A model generated the notes under the pieces. The model saw only the letters and a list, made by a program, of their open reading frames with translations, was not told where the DNA came from and ran no database searches. A stretch of DNA of 64,000 nt, taken from assembly GCF_027158485.1 (NCBI RefSeq), contig NZ_JAMKYJ010000004.1; one strand, written 5' to 3'. The position numbers were made by a program, and so were the translations under genes. Positions 16,274 through 26,215 of the stretch are shown here, in pieces. The DNA is from Oxalobacter formigenes. GTDB lineage: Bacteria; Pseudomonadota; Gammaproteobacteria; Burkholderiales; Burkholderiaceae_D. Position 1 is the first letter of the stretch, and each line of letters begins with the position of its first letter.

Positions 16274-18670
16274 ATGGCTAAAGCGGGAAAGCTTGATAAG
16301 AGCAGTGAACCTTTGTCGGTTGACATGCTGCATAAAATGAATGCCTATTTCAGTGCAGCCAATTATTTGTCCGTCGGACAGATTTATCTGTTCAATAATC
16401 CTTTGTTGCGCGAACCTTTAAAGCCTGACGATATCAAGCCGCGTTTGCTGGGACACTGGGGTACGACACCGGGCCTGAATTTCGTTTATGTCCATATGAA
16501 TCGTGTGATCAAGAAATACGATCTGGACATGATTTTCGTTACCGGTCCGGGACATGGTGGTCCTGCTCTGGTTGCCAATACCTACCTTGAAGGAACGTAC
16601 AGCGAATTTTATCCCAACGTCTCCGAAGACGAGGAAGGGATGAAAAAGCTGTTTACCCAGTTTTCTTTCCCGGGCGGTATTCCAAGCCATACTGCCGCCG
16701 AAACGCCGGGCTCGATCAATGAAGGTGGCGAGCTGGGATATTCCCTGTCGCACGCTTTCGGCGCGGCTTTCGACAATCCCGATCTGATCGTGACCTGTGT
16801 GGTCGGTGACGGTGAAGCCGAAACCGGGCCGTTGGCGACCGGCTGGCATTCCAACAAATTCATCAATCCGGTTTTCGACGGTGCCGTTTTGCCGATTCTG
16901 CATTTGAATGATGCAAAGATTGCAGGGCCGACCGTTTTGGGTCGCATTCCTCCGAATGAGCTGGACGAACTGATGCGTGGTTACGGTTATGAACCATTTT
17001 ATGTCGAAGGTTCCGATCCGCTGATCATGCATCAGAAAATGGCCGCGACCATGGATACGGTCATTACCAAAATCAGGAAAATCCAGGACGATGCACGCAA
17101 AAACGGTTTCAAGGAACGTCCACAGTGGCCAATGATCGTTTTGCGCAGCCCCAAAGGCTGGACTGGCCCGCATGTCGTGGATGGACAGCAGATTGAGGGC
17201 ACTTTCCGCGCGCATCAGGTTCCGGTCAGTGAAGTCAAGACAAACCCGGCCCATCTGAAAATTCTGAATGAATGGCTCTTGAGCTACAAGCCTCATGAGC
17301 TGTTCGATGAAACGGGTCGCCTGATACCTGAACTGGCTGAACTGGCGCCGAAAGGCTTGCGCAGAATGGGTGCGAATCCCCATGCCAACGGCGGTATTCT
17401 GCTGCGTGAATTGCGCATGCCGGACTTCCGGAAATATGCTGTTGACGTACCGTCACCGGGTGTTGTCGTCGCCGAAAGCACTCGCGTTCAGGGCAATATG
17501 ATCCGCGATGTTTTCGTTCTTAACGAAGAAGCGAAGAACTTCCGCGTGTTCAGCCCGGATGAAACGGCATCAAACCGCTGGGGTGCCGTTTTTGAAGTCA
17601 CGGAACGTTCCTCGATGGACGAAATCAAGCCGACCGACGACAAGGTATCCCATACCGGCCGTGTCATGGAAATGCTGTCCGAACATCAGTGCGAAGGCTG
17701 GCTGGAAGGCTATCTGCTGACTGGGCGTCACGGTTTCTTCCCTTGCTATGAAGCGTTCATTCATGTTGTCGATTCGATGTACAACCAGCATGCAAAATGG
17801 CTGGAGGTCACGCGTCATATCCCATGGCGTCGTCCGATCGCATCGCTCAACTATCTGCTGACTTCCCACGTATGGCGTCAGGATCACAATGGCCTCTCAC
17901 ACCAGAATCCGGGTTTCATCGATCTGGTGATGAACAAGAAAGCCGACATCAGCCGTGTTTATCTCCCGCCTGATGCAAACTGTCTGTTGTCGGTGACCGA
18001 CCATTGTATGCGCAGCCGCCATCGTATCAACGTCATCGTCGCCGGTAAACAGCCTGCCTTGCAGTACCTGAATATGGATGATGCGATCAAGCATTGTTCC
18101 GCCGGTATCGGTATCTGGGAATGGGCAAGTAATGACAAGGGTTCCGAGCCGGATGTCGTCATGGCATGTTGCGGTGATGTCCCGACGCTTGAAACGCTGG
18201 CAGCTGTCAAGATTCTGCGTGAACGCTTGCCTGAAGTGAAGATTCGCGTGATCAATGTCGTCAATCTGATGACATTGCAGCAGCCGAGTGAACATCCTAA
18301 TGGTTTGTCGGACAAGGAATTCGACATTCTGTTCACCAAGGACAAGCCGATCATCTTTGCCTATCATGGATATCCGTGGCTGATTCATCGTCTTACTTAC
18401 AGACGAACGAACCATCAGAATATGCATGTCCGGGGCTACAAGGAAGAAGGTACGACAACGACCCCGTTCGATATGGTCGTATTGAACGATCTGGATCGTT
18501 ATCATCTTGCCGGGGACGTCATCGACAGACTGCCGAGCCTGGGTTCACGGGCGGCTTACACCAAACAGTATTTGCGTGACAGACTTCTGGAACACAAGGA
18601 GTATGTCTACAAATACGGTGAAGACATGCCGAATATCCGTGACTGGAACTGGGCGGATGGCAAGTCCTGA
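16274..18670 (+). CDS. xfp: Phosphoketolase (xylulose-5-P/fructose-6-P)
   Basis: 798 residues, TPP-dependent. It splits xylulose 5-phosphate (and in some enzymes fructose 6-phosphate) with phosphate to acetyl phosphate plus a triose or tetrose phosphate. Motifs: LGHWGTTPGLNF and GPGHGGPA near the N-terminus, the TPP-binding GDGEAETGPLATGWHSNKF, and the C-terminal HGYPWLIHRLTYRR. Two ATGs compete; AAGGA at 16262-16266 is 7 bases before 16274 but only one before 16268, so MAKAGK is the likely start. No acetate kinase or pta lies beside it. A long structured leader precedes it and a strong terminator follows. It would give acetyl phosphate without pyruvate, notable in a probable oxalate-using genus. 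Confidence 0.95.
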   Translation: MAKAGKLDKSSEPLSVDMLHKMNAYFSAANYLSVGQIYLFNNPLLREPLKPDDIKPRLLGHWGTTPGLNFVYVHMNRVIKKYDLDMIFVTGPGHGGPALVANTYLEGTYSEFYPNVSEDEEGMKKLFTQFSFPGGIPSHTAAETPGSINEGGELGYSLSHAFGAAFDNPDLIVTCVVGDGEAETGPLATGWHSNKFINPVFDGAVLPILHLNDAKIAGPTVLGRIPPNELDELMRGYGYEPFYVEGSDPLIMHQKMAATMDTVITKIRKIQDDARKNGFKERPQWPMIVLRSPKGWTGPHVVDGQQIEGTFRAHQVPVSEVKTNPAHLKILNEWLLSYKPHELFDETGRLIPELAELAPKGLRRMGANPHANGGILLRELRMPDFRKYAVDVPSPGVVVAESTRVQGNMIRDVFVLNEEAKNFRVFSPDETASNRWGAVFEVTERSSMDEIKPTDDKVSHTGRVMEMLSEHQCEGWLEGYLLTGRHGFFPCYEAFIHVVDSMYNQHAKWLEVTRHIPWRRPIASLNYLLTSHVWRQDHNGLSHQNPGFIDLVMNKKADISRVYLPPDANCLLSVTDHCMRSRHRINVIVAGKQPALQYLNMDDAIKHCSAGIGIWEWASNDKGSEPDVVMACCGDVPTLETLAAVKILRERLPEVKIRVINVVNLMTLQQPSEHPNGLSDKEFDILFTKDKPIIFAYHGYPWLIHRLTYRRTNHQNMHVRGYKEEGTTTTPFDMVVLNDLDRYHLAGDVIDRLPSLGSRAAYTKQYLRDRLLEHKEYVYKYGEDMPNIRDWNWADGKS

Positions 18671-18702
18671 TTGATGGTCGATGTCTTGACCGAAGGTCGT
18701 AA

Positions 18703-18735
18703 AACATCCATCGGGAAACCGGTGGATGTTTTTTT
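18703..18735. terminator. Bidirectional terminator between phosphoketolase and queC
   Basis: AACATCCATCGG (18703-18714) and CCGGTGGATGTT (18719-18730) pair over 12 bp with one T-G wobble and a GAAA tetraloop. Seven T residues follow to 18735 and an A-rich flank lies on the left, so it serves both convergent genes. Confidence 0.9.
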
Positions 18736-18749
18736 ATGGGCTGGCTGGA

Positions 18750-19490
18750 TTATTCCGGTTTTCCCCGGGAAATGAATTCTTCAAAGCCTTTTTTTCGCAG
18801 CAGACAGGCAGGGCATTCTCCGCAGCCGAATCCCCATGTATTCAATTTGTCATGCTCACCAACGTAACAGGTGTGCGTTTCATTGACGATAAGATCGACA
18901 AGTCCTTGTCCTCCCAGTTCAGCGGCGAGCTGCCAGGTTTCTTTTTTATTTTTCCACATCAGCGGTGTGACAAGGTTCAGGCGTGCATCCATTCCGATAT
19001 TGAGTGCAAGCTGCATGGCCTTGATGGCATCATCCCGGCAATCCGGATATCCGGAAAAGTCGGTTTCACACATGCCTCCGACGAGAACGTTCAGATCGCG
19101 ACGGTAGGCCAGCATGGCGGCGACCATCAGAAACATCAGGTTTCGACCCGGAACGAAAGTATTGGGCAATCCGTTTTCCATCATCCTTATTTCGACATCC
19201 GATGTCATGGCCGTTTCCGACAGGGAACTGATCAATGAAAGGTCGCAAACGTGGTCTTCACCCAGTTTTTTATTCCATTCTTCGGAAAAATTTCTGATTT
19301 TCTGTAGAATGCCGGGCCGGACAGTCAATTCAACGGCATGTCTTTGTCCGTATGAAAACCCGATGGTTTCGACCTTGTCATAATGGTTCAAGGCCCATGC
19401 AAGGCAGGTCGTCGAATCCTGTCCGCCGCTGAAAAGGACAAGTGCTTTTTTCGTGGATTCTATGGAATGGTTTTGCCGGGTAGTATTCAT
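18750..19490 (-). CDS. queC: 7-cyano-7-deazaguanine synthase
   Basis: 246 residues. Converts 7-carboxy-7-deazaguanine to preQ0 with ATP and ammonia in queuosine synthesis. The PP-loop LFSGGQDSTTCLAWAL lies near residue 18, and the zinc-binding Cys cluster GCGECPACLLRKKGFEEF near the C-terminus is the QueC signature. Single gene; queD, queE and queF are not in the window. Confidence 0.97.
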   Translation of the reverse strand: MNTTRQNHSIESTKKALVLFSGGQDSTTCLAWALNHYDKVETIGFSYGQRHAVELTVRPGILQKIRNFSEEWNKKLGEDHVCDLSLISSLSETAMTSDVEIRMMENGLPNTFVPGRNLMFLMVAAMLAYRRDLNVLVGGMCETDFSGYPDCRDDAIKAMQLALNIGMDARLNLVTPLMWKNKKETWQLAAELGGQGLVDLIVNETHTCYVGEHDKLNTWGFGCGECPACLLRKKGFEEFISRGKPE

Positions 19491-19705
19491 GTCATTGCCG
19501 TCAGGGATTAACAGATTGGCATTTTACAGGATTGTTTTTTTTCAGGTCGTTTGTGACGGTTTCGTTATTTCGATAAAAAGACAACACAAACAGAAACGAT
19601 CGGGAAATCCTGAACGGTTTGAGCAATAATGAATGAATGCTTTCCTTTTACAGATAAGATATTCATCAATTGTCGGTAGGTTAAACGAATAAGATTGTAA
19701 ATTGC

Positions 19706-21517
19706 ATGGTCAACTTTGAAACAGACAGCATCGGGAACATGAGAAGGGCGGATTTTGCCGTTTTTTCACCGTCTGTGTTTCTGAAAAGTCTGCTCGTTTT
19801 TTTATTCGTCTTATATTCATCGGTGGTCTGTGCCAAACCGGTTGCTTATGACGTCGTTATCAATGCACCTGAGTCGGTCAAAAAAATACTGATGAATAAT
19901 CTGGATCTGTTGCGCTGGAAAGGCAACGAACAGATGGATACGACACAGTTGAGAAGGCTTTATCGCAATACTCCGGATGAAATACGTCAGCTGGTTGAAA
20001 CGGAAGGATACTATTCTCCTGTCATCCATACCAGAATGGAAAAGACCGACAACAATTCCCGAAAGGTCATTATTGACGTCGATCCGGGCAAACCGGTCAA
20101 GGTCGCGGCTGTCGATATCACATTCGAGGGAGCGATCACCAAACAGGCCGAATCTCTCAAACCTGGCATTGAACAGCTGAAAAAAGGATGGGAATTGCCG
20201 GTTGGTTCGGTTTTCAGGATGGCCGATTGGGAAGCGGCTAAGATTGCCTTGTTGAGACAGGTTACAAGAGTACGTTATCCGAGGGCGGAACTGGCAGATA
20301 CCAAAGCGATCGTCAATCCCGAGACAGATGAAGTGACCCTGAAAGTCGTGATCAACAGTGGCGATCCCGTCAGGTTCGGGCCGATCAAAATCGTCGGGCT
20401 CGAACGTTACGGCAAGGATGTCATCATGGGCTTGAATCCCGTAAAAGAGGGGCGCACTTTCAGGGAAAACGCTTTGCTGAACTGGCAGTCCCGGATACAG
20501 GACAGCGGTTATTTCAGCTCGGTTGAAGTAACGGCCGATCTTGAATCGGGAAAAGAAGAAGTTCCTATTACCGTAACGGTTGTCGAAAACAAGAAAAAAC
20601 ACGCTGCCGTCGGTGTCGGCTACAGTACGGATACCGGCAAACGGATCAGCCTGAATTACGATAACCTGCATTTCCTCGGCCGTGATTACAAATTGAAGAG
20701 TTCGGTTGTCCTGCAGACGAAACAGAAAACGGCCAAGGCGGATGTTTTTCTGCCTCAGGAACCGGGAGGAATCCGGAACAGTTTCGGTGTTATTTATGAC
20801 CGTTCGCAGATCGAGGGAGAAGACACCCGGCTGGTCGGTGCCAATTACCGTCGGGCCTGGGGTACGCAACGGCTGGAAAAATACCTGTCCCTGCAATATC
20901 TGAATGAAAACAATCGCATAACGGGACAATCCTATCAAAAAAGTCAGGCTTTGCCATTGACGTTCGGTATCATCACCCGTCGCCTGAATAACAGGCTTGC
21001 GCCGACACAAGGATATGCCTTCGAGGCACAAGTAGGTGGTGCGGTAGAGCACGTTTTGACTGACAAATCATTTGTACGCGGATATATGAAGGGTATTCAT
21101 TTCCAGCAACTGGGTGAAAAAGGTGAATTGATTCTTCGTGGTGAACTGGGCGCACTCGGTTCCAACGGAAAAGAAGGCGTTCCTTCGACTGTTTTATTCA
21201 GAACCGGTGGCGACCAATCGGTGCGTGGTTATGCCTATGAAAGTCTGGGTGTAAAGGATGGAAGTGCTATTGTCGGAGGTCGTTATCTTGCAGTTGCCAG
21301 TGTTGAATACCAGTACTATTTCATCAAAAACTGGGGAGTGGCATTTTTCGTCGATGCCGGTAATGCAGGCGATACGATAAAAGAACTTGATCCCGCCTTC
21401 GGCTATGGCATCGGCGGTCGCTGGCGAAGCCCTGCAGGCCCAATCGGGGTTGATCTGGCATACGGTGAAAGAAGCAGGGAATTCAGGCTTCACTTTTCTT
21501 TGGGATTTACATTCTGA
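19706..21517 (+). CDS. tamA: Outer-membrane translocation and assembly protein TamA (Omp85/BamA family)
   Basis: 603 residues. Signal peptide about 1-43, hydrophobic LLVFLFVLYSSVVCA, cleavage after VCA; an alternative start at 19739 gives a 32-residue signal. Three POTRA-like repeats follow to about residue 270, then a C-terminal beta-barrel of the bacterial surface antigen family containing VRGYAYESLG (the conserved loop-6 R-G-Y motif) and ending in aromatic FRLHFSLGFTF as outer-membrane proteins do. Neither start has a good ribosome-binding site. Its stop overlaps the tamB start (TGATG), so the pair is translationally coupled; they span the periplasm to insert outer-membrane proteins or move lipid. 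Confidence 0.94.
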   Translation: MVNFETDSIGNMRRADFAVFSPSVFLKSLLVFLFVLYSSVVCAKPVAYDVVINAPESVKKILMNNLDLLRWKGNEQMDTTQLRRLYRNTPDEIRQLVETEGYYSPVIHTRMEKTDNNSRKVIIDVDPGKPVKVAAVDITFEGAITKQAESLKPGIEQLKKGWELPVGSVFRMADWEAAKIALLRQVTRVRYPRAELADTKAIVNPETDEVTLKVVINSGDPVRFGPIKIVGLERYGKDVIMGLNPVKEGRTFRENALLNWQSRIQDSGYFSSVEVTADLESGKEEVPITVTVVENKKKHAAVGVGYSTDTGKRISLNYDNLHFLGRDYKLKSSVVLQTKQKTAKADVFLPQEPGGIRNSFGVIYDRSQIEGEDTRLVGANYRRAWGTQRLEKYLSLQYLNENNRITGQSYQKSQALPLTFGIITRRLNNRLAPTQGYAFEAQVGGAVEHVLTDKSFVRGYMKGIHFQQLGEKGELILRGELGALGSNGKEGVPSTVLFRTGGDQSVRGYAYESLGVKDGSAIVGGRYLAVASVEYQYYFIKNWGVAFFVDAGNAGDTIKELDPAFGYGIGGRWRSPAGPIGVDLAYGERSREFRLHFSLGFTF

Positions 21518-24500
21518 TGCGACGCCGCCTTTTACTCCTCATTTTCATCCCATTCCTTCTGGTGGGAGGACTGGTATGGTTCGTCAGCCAGGAGTGGGCA
21601 TTGCAATGGATCGTCCAGAGAGTAGTACAGGCAAGTGGCGGCGATATTGAAATACAGGGAGTCAGTGGAACACTGGCGAGTTCATTCGAAATTGAGAGAA
21701 TCAGCTACACCAGTCCTGAACGTGATATCGAAGTAACGGATTTGCAATTCGACTGGCAACCTTGGCAATTGCTGTCAGGACAACTGGATATTGGAAAAAT
21801 TTCAGCCTCGAAACTGGTGATTGATATGAAAAAGTCGTCGGATGAGCCTTTCAAAATGCCGCAATCGCTGGCACCTCCCGTAGCCATCATGATTTCCGGG
21901 GTAAACGTAGATACCGTTTCCGTTTCAGGCATGGGAGTCGGTGTTGAGTTGAAAGACGTGCATTTTTCGCTGACTGCGGACAGGAATGGTTGGGAGCTGA
22001 AGAATCTGGGCTTTGACAGCCCGTTTGGCAATGCGTCCATCAATGTCGATCTTGAAACCACACAGCCGTTCAAAATCAGGGGGACGCTCCAGTTCGATAA
22101 TGAACTTGCCAAGGCGACAGCCAGCCTCAAGCTGGGTGGTGACCTGAATAATCTGTATGTGTCCGGAAATCTGGATGGCTATGATGCGAAAGCGAAACTG
22201 GAAGCCGTCGTCACGCCTTTTGCCCCATTTGTTTTCCAGTCGGTCCATCTAAGCGCAAAGGGCATCGATCCATCCAGAATCGAATCAAGCTGGCCACAGG
22301 CGCAGTTCAATGCGGAAATTCATGTCACTGCACACGAAGACAAAACCCTGAAAGGGTCGGTTTCTGTCGATAATTCGAAGCCGGGGCCATTTGACGAAAA
22401 TTATTTACCCATTCATTCCGTGAAAGCGAAAATCGCGGGCAATGTCGATAATGTCCTGATAGATGATGTGTTGCTGGATATGGGCAAAGCGGGGCAGTTT
22501 GCTGGAAATGGGCAGTTTTCGACTGAAAAAACAGAAGTGACATTGAAAACTTCCCGTTTCGATCTTCATGAGATTTACTCGAGCATCCGGCCGACACATG
22601 TTGCCGGGAAAATCGCTTTTGTCGATGAGGATAAAAAACAGCTGTTTCTCATACAACTGGAAGAAGCGCGGATCAGGTTGAATGCGCGCGTCACGAAGGT
22701 TGAAGACCTGATGACACTTGAAGAAGTATCGCTGAAGGCCGATCAAAGTGAAATGCGGATGAGTGGCAAGCTGGATCTGAAGGAACCGCAGGACTTTGAA
22801 TTCAAGGGCAAGGTCAGCCGTTTCAATTTCGCCGCTTTTGGCCGTTTCCCGCAGTCTGACCTGAATCTGGACTTTGATGCTTCGGGTCATTTGAAGCCGG
22901 AACCGGATATTGAGGTTCATTACAGCTTTTTGCCGAGCCGTTTGTTTAACCAGCCATTATCCGGAAAAGGCAGTTTCCGGTTAAAAGACAAAGAAGTTCG
23001 CAATGCCGACATATCACTGGCACTGGGAGTGAATTCGATTCGAGCCTCTGGAAATCTGGGACGTTTCGGGGATCGTCTGTCGTGGAAACTGAATGCGCCT
23101 GATCTCGGTATTTTCGGCAAAGGTTACAAAGGAAGCATCGCCGGGGAAGGGGAAGTCTCCGGAGCCTTGAATTCGCTTCGGGTCGGCATGAATTTTGAAG
23201 GAAACGACGTTCTTGTCATGGGCCGGTATGGCGCGCGAAAGATTCAGGCAAAACTTGAATTCGGTATGGAGTTGAATGACCGGATCGCTGTCGATATCCG
23301 TCTGGATGATGCACTGATCGGCTCGGACAAATGGGCGCTGGTTCATGGGGAAGTGAACGGGACTCTCAGGTCGCACGTCATCACGCTCACAGCGAAAAAC
23401 GAGTCATTCGACCTGACAGCGAAAGCCTCTGGCGGCCTTGGAAGAAACAATGTCTGGCAAGGCAAGCTCGAAACCCTCGAAAACAAGGGGAAAATGGCTT
23501 TTGCACTCGACTCGTCTGTTCCGGTCAGTATAGGGCCTGACGGTTTTTCGCTGAAAAATCTGGTATTGCAGTTACCGAATGGACAGTTGACGGTTCAATC
23601 CCTGATCAAGCGTGGTTCTCTTCTTGAAACGACGGGCAATGCCCGTGGCATTCCACTGGCTTATTTGCTCGCCATGTCGCCGGACTCGAAAAATACAGTC
23701 AGAAGCGATTTGACCCTTGGCGCGGACTGGTCCCTGAAAGCCGACAGGACATTGAACGGGAAATTCCATATTTATCGCGAAAAAGGCGATGTGACTTTAC
23801 TGGGTGACAACCGGATCAAGCTGGGACTTGGTACGTTCGACATACAGGTGCTTCTTTCCGGAAACAGCGTCAATTTCAATGCGCAGATTGTCAGCGACAA
23901 GGCCGGTATGATTCAGGCCAAAGGGATGACCCGACTGGGCAAGCAAAATGGAAACTGGAGCGTTTCCAGCCAAAGTCCCTTGCAACTGTCGGTTCAGGCC
24001 GATATCCCTTCGATTGCATGGATGGGGCCTTTGACCGGGCAGCCCGATATGGAACTGAAAGGTTCGCTGAATATGGCGATAAGCGCCAATGGCACATTGG
24101 GTTCTCCACGTCTGTCGGGCAGCCTGAATGGAAAAGATCTGGCAGTTAACTGGCTGAGTATGGGGGTCAATCTTTCCAGAGGTGAGTTAGTGGCCGTTTT
24201 GAACGGCAATCAGGTACAGATCCAGAAAGGGATCATTTATGGCCCCGAAGGGAATTTACAGCTCACTGGCGGCGTCCAGCTCAACAAGGGACAGATCAGT
24301 ACCAATCTCCAGTTCAAAACGGACAAGCTTCTTGTTTTGTCGAACGTCGACCGGCAATTGGCCATTACCGGGCAGGGGCATTTTTCGCTGGACAAGGATC
24401 GTTTGCAACTGATCGGCGACTGGTATGTGAACCGGGCGACAATTGTTCTGACCGATTCCAAAAACGTCACTTACAGCAAGGACGTCATTGTGCTGGGTCG

Positions 24501-25251
24501 GCCCGAGAAAAAAGCGGATACTCCCATACCTTTGCGATTCAACCTTAAAGTCAATCTGGGCGACAAGTTCTATCTGAAAGGCAAAGGGATCAATACCCGG
24601 CTTTCGGGACAGATTCAGGCCGTTTCCGCACAGGATAACCGATTACGTGTTTTCGGAACCATCAATACAGTGGATGGCTCCTATAGCGCATTCGGGCAGA
24701 AGCTGACAATCAAACAGGGACAGATCACGTTTTCCGGGCCGGTTGAAAACCCGACACTGGATATTCTGGCCGTGCGTGAAGTGCCGGATACGGATGATTC
24801 GGTCGAGGTAGGTGTTTCCGTCAAGGGAACGGCGCAGTCACCAAGGGTCAAACTCGTTTCGACACCGGAAGTCTCCGATACGGAAAAACTGTCATGGCTT
24901 GTGCTGGGCTATGGTGGGGGTGAAAATGGCGATGGCCAACAGCGCGCGGCGATTGCCGCAGCGGCAGCAGCCATTTTGAGTTCGGAACAGTCGGGCGGCC
25001 TTCCTTCGAAGATCGCCAGCACGATCGGGCTGGATGATATCGGTTTCTCCTCATCTCCCGATCTGGAAGAAACCGTGCTTACCCTGAGCAAGCGGATCTC
25101 GTCACGTCTGTACCTGAGCTATGAACAGGGCCTTACCGGCGCGACCAACCTGATCAAGTTACGCTACATTATTTCCAGACGCCTGTCTCTGGTCGGACAA
25201 ACGGGAACGGTGACCGCTATCGATTTGCTCTATGACTTCAAATTCGACTAG
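21517..25251 (+). CDS. tamB: Translocation and assembly module protein TamB
   Basis: 1244 residues. An N-terminal membrane anchor (LLLLIFIPFLLVGGLVWFV, about 4-22), then a very long periplasmic beta-rich repetitive region of the AsmA/VPS13-like bridge type, then the C-terminal TamB domain (DUF490) in roughly the last 350 residues, ending TGTVTAIDLLYDFKFD. Hydrophobic-groove bridge proteins of this class are thought to carry phospholipid between the membranes. A short Ala-rich run (AAIAAAAAAIL) lies near residue 1150, as is common in TamB. Co-translated with tamA. Confidence 0.94.
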   Translation: MRRRLLLLIFIPFLLVGGLVWFVSQEWALQWIVQRVVQASGGDIEIQGVSGTLASSFEIERISYTSPERDIEVTDLQFDWQPWQLLSGQLDIGKISASKLVIDMKKSSDEPFKMPQSLAPPVAIMISGVNVDTVSVSGMGVGVELKDVHFSLTADRNGWELKNLGFDSPFGNASINVDLETTQPFKIRGTLQFDNELAKATASLKLGGDLNNLYVSGNLDGYDAKAKLEAVVTPFAPFVFQSVHLSAKGIDPSRIESSWPQAQFNAEIHVTAHEDKTLKGSVSVDNSKPGPFDENYLPIHSVKAKIAGNVDNVLIDDVLLDMGKAGQFAGNGQFSTEKTEVTLKTSRFDLHEIYSSIRPTHVAGKIAFVDEDKKQLFLIQLEEARIRLNARVTKVEDLMTLEEVSLKADQSEMRMSGKLDLKEPQDFEFKGKVSRFNFAAFGRFPQSDLNLDFDASGHLKPEPDIEVHYSFLPSRLFNQPLSGKGSFRLKDKEVRNADISLALGVNSIRASGNLGRFGDRLSWKLNAPDLGIFGKGYKGSIAGEGEVSGALNSLRVGMNFEGNDVLVMGRYGARKIQAKLEFGMELNDRIAVDIRLDDALIGSDKWALVHGEVNGTLRSHVITLTAKNESFDLTAKASGGLGRNNVWQGKLETLENKGKMAFALDSSVPVSIGPDGFSLKNLVLQLPNGQLTVQSLIKRGSLLETTGNARGIPLAYLLAMSPDSKNTVRSDLTLGADWSLKADRTLNGKFHIYREKGDVTLLGDNRIKLGLGTFDIQVLLSGNSVNFNAQIVSDKAGMIQAKGMTRLGKQNGNWSVSSQSPLQLSVQADIPSIAWMGPLTGQPDMELKGSLNMAISANGTLGSPRLSGSLNGKDLAVNWLSMGVNLSRGELVAVLNGNQVQIQKGIIYGPEGNLQLTGGVQLNKGQISTNLQFKTDKLLVLSNVDRQLAITGQGHFSLDKDRLQLIGDWYVNRATIVLTDSKNVTYSKDVIVLGRPEKKADTPIPLRFNLKVNLGDKFYLKGKGINTRLSGQIQAVSAQDNRLRVFGTINTVDGSYSAFGQKLTIKQGQITFSGPVENPTLDILAVREVPDTDDSVEVGVSVKGTAQSPRVKLVSTPEVSDTEKLSWLVLGYGGGENGDGQQRAAIAAAAAAILSSEQSGGLPSKIASTIGLDDIGFSSSPDLEETVLTLSKRISSRLYLSYEQGLTGATNLIKLRYIISRRLSLVGQTGTVTAIDLLYDFKFD

Positions 25252-25277
25252 GACGGCAAACTTGTCAGGATAAAGGC

Positions 25278-26003
25278 TTAAATTGGTGTAATTTTCCTGA
25301 TAGTCTGTTTGATCTGCGTGCCGTTTTTTTCGATGAGCAGGATTTGAACCGGATACCAGTTATTCCCCGGCGCCAGCCAGACACTGGTTTGCTGGCCTCC
25401 ATCTTGCCGGGTCAGCTGGACTGTTTTGATCTGGCCCATCGGGGTTGAAAGCTCGCCGATCTTGACGACTTTGAATACCCAGGGACTGGTTTTGCTGCTG
25501 CCTGCGACATTGAATGTCCAACTCGAATTCATGATGAATTTGTCCGGGTTTGCCCGGGCAACTGAGGCCAGTTGCCAGACGATGCTGGAACGGTCCTGCG
25601 TCATGTCCATCATTTTGGAGGTGCTACCGGAAGGGTAGGCGATGGTATCTTCAACACGGTTGAAAATCGTTGCCATCGATGCCTTGCGCAAACGTTTTTC
25701 CACATATTTTTCCGGCATGAGGCCTTTCGGGCCTACTTGTCCGGAACTGGTAGCTTCCATGATTTTGCCGAGTAATCCGACACGCGTTTCTGTCTGCAAT
25801 GTGTACGATTGTTTATCGGCTTTCCATTGAATGGATGAGTTTCCGTTGATGTTCAAGCCGTTATATTGGGTGGAAACAGCGTATGAAAGATCGGCGGAAG
25901 GTGGAATATTGACGTTTTTCGCTGTCTGGGAAGTGGCCGCACAGGCAGCGGATGTCGCTATTAATAAACACAGCCAGACAACAATTTGACGGAAACTTTT
26001 CAT
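25278..26003 (-). CDS. DUF3108 periplasmic protein
   Basis: 241 residues with an N-terminal signal peptide (IVVWLCLLIATSAACA). The mature protein is the beta-rich DUF3108 domain: the opening Y-x-V-x-x-x-x-x-G-L segment (SYAVSTQYNGLNINGNSSI) and the late VWLAPGNNWYPVQILLIEKNG segment are typical. Function unknown; members are periplasmic or outer-membrane associated. It is convergent with tamB across a 26-base gap that holds no clear terminator. Confidence 0.85.
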   Translation of the reverse strand: MKSFRQIVVWLCLLIATSAACAATSQTAKNVNIPPSADLSYAVSTQYNGLNINGNSSIQWKADKQSYTLQTETRVGLLGKIMEATSSGQVGPKGLMPEKYVEKRLRKASMATIFNRVEDTIAYPSGSTSKMMDMTQDRSSIVWQLASVARANPDKFIMNSSWTFNVAGSSKTSPWVFKVVKIGELSTPMGQIKTVQLTRQDGGQQTSVWLAPGNNWYPVQILLIEKNGTQIKQTIRKITPI

Positions 26004-26215
26004 TTCAAACTCACGATTGGCTTATGATATAGGCAATATGAATGAAAACAGATCAAAAGTCGATGCCTGATACAAAAGGAAACAAACGGAAAATAGCGAC
26101 TTTGAGTCTGGATTCATCGGAAATTTGTGCGTAACCCGTATAAGACAGCCATCCTTTCCATTCGTTCAGCAAGGAAATGACGGCTATGAAGTGATCATCC
26201 TTACCATTTTTTCTC

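Noticed and set aside
19817..21052. 411-residue minus-strand frame inside tamA
   Set aside because: Antisense to a recognised gene, no motif, no ribosome-binding site that stands out.
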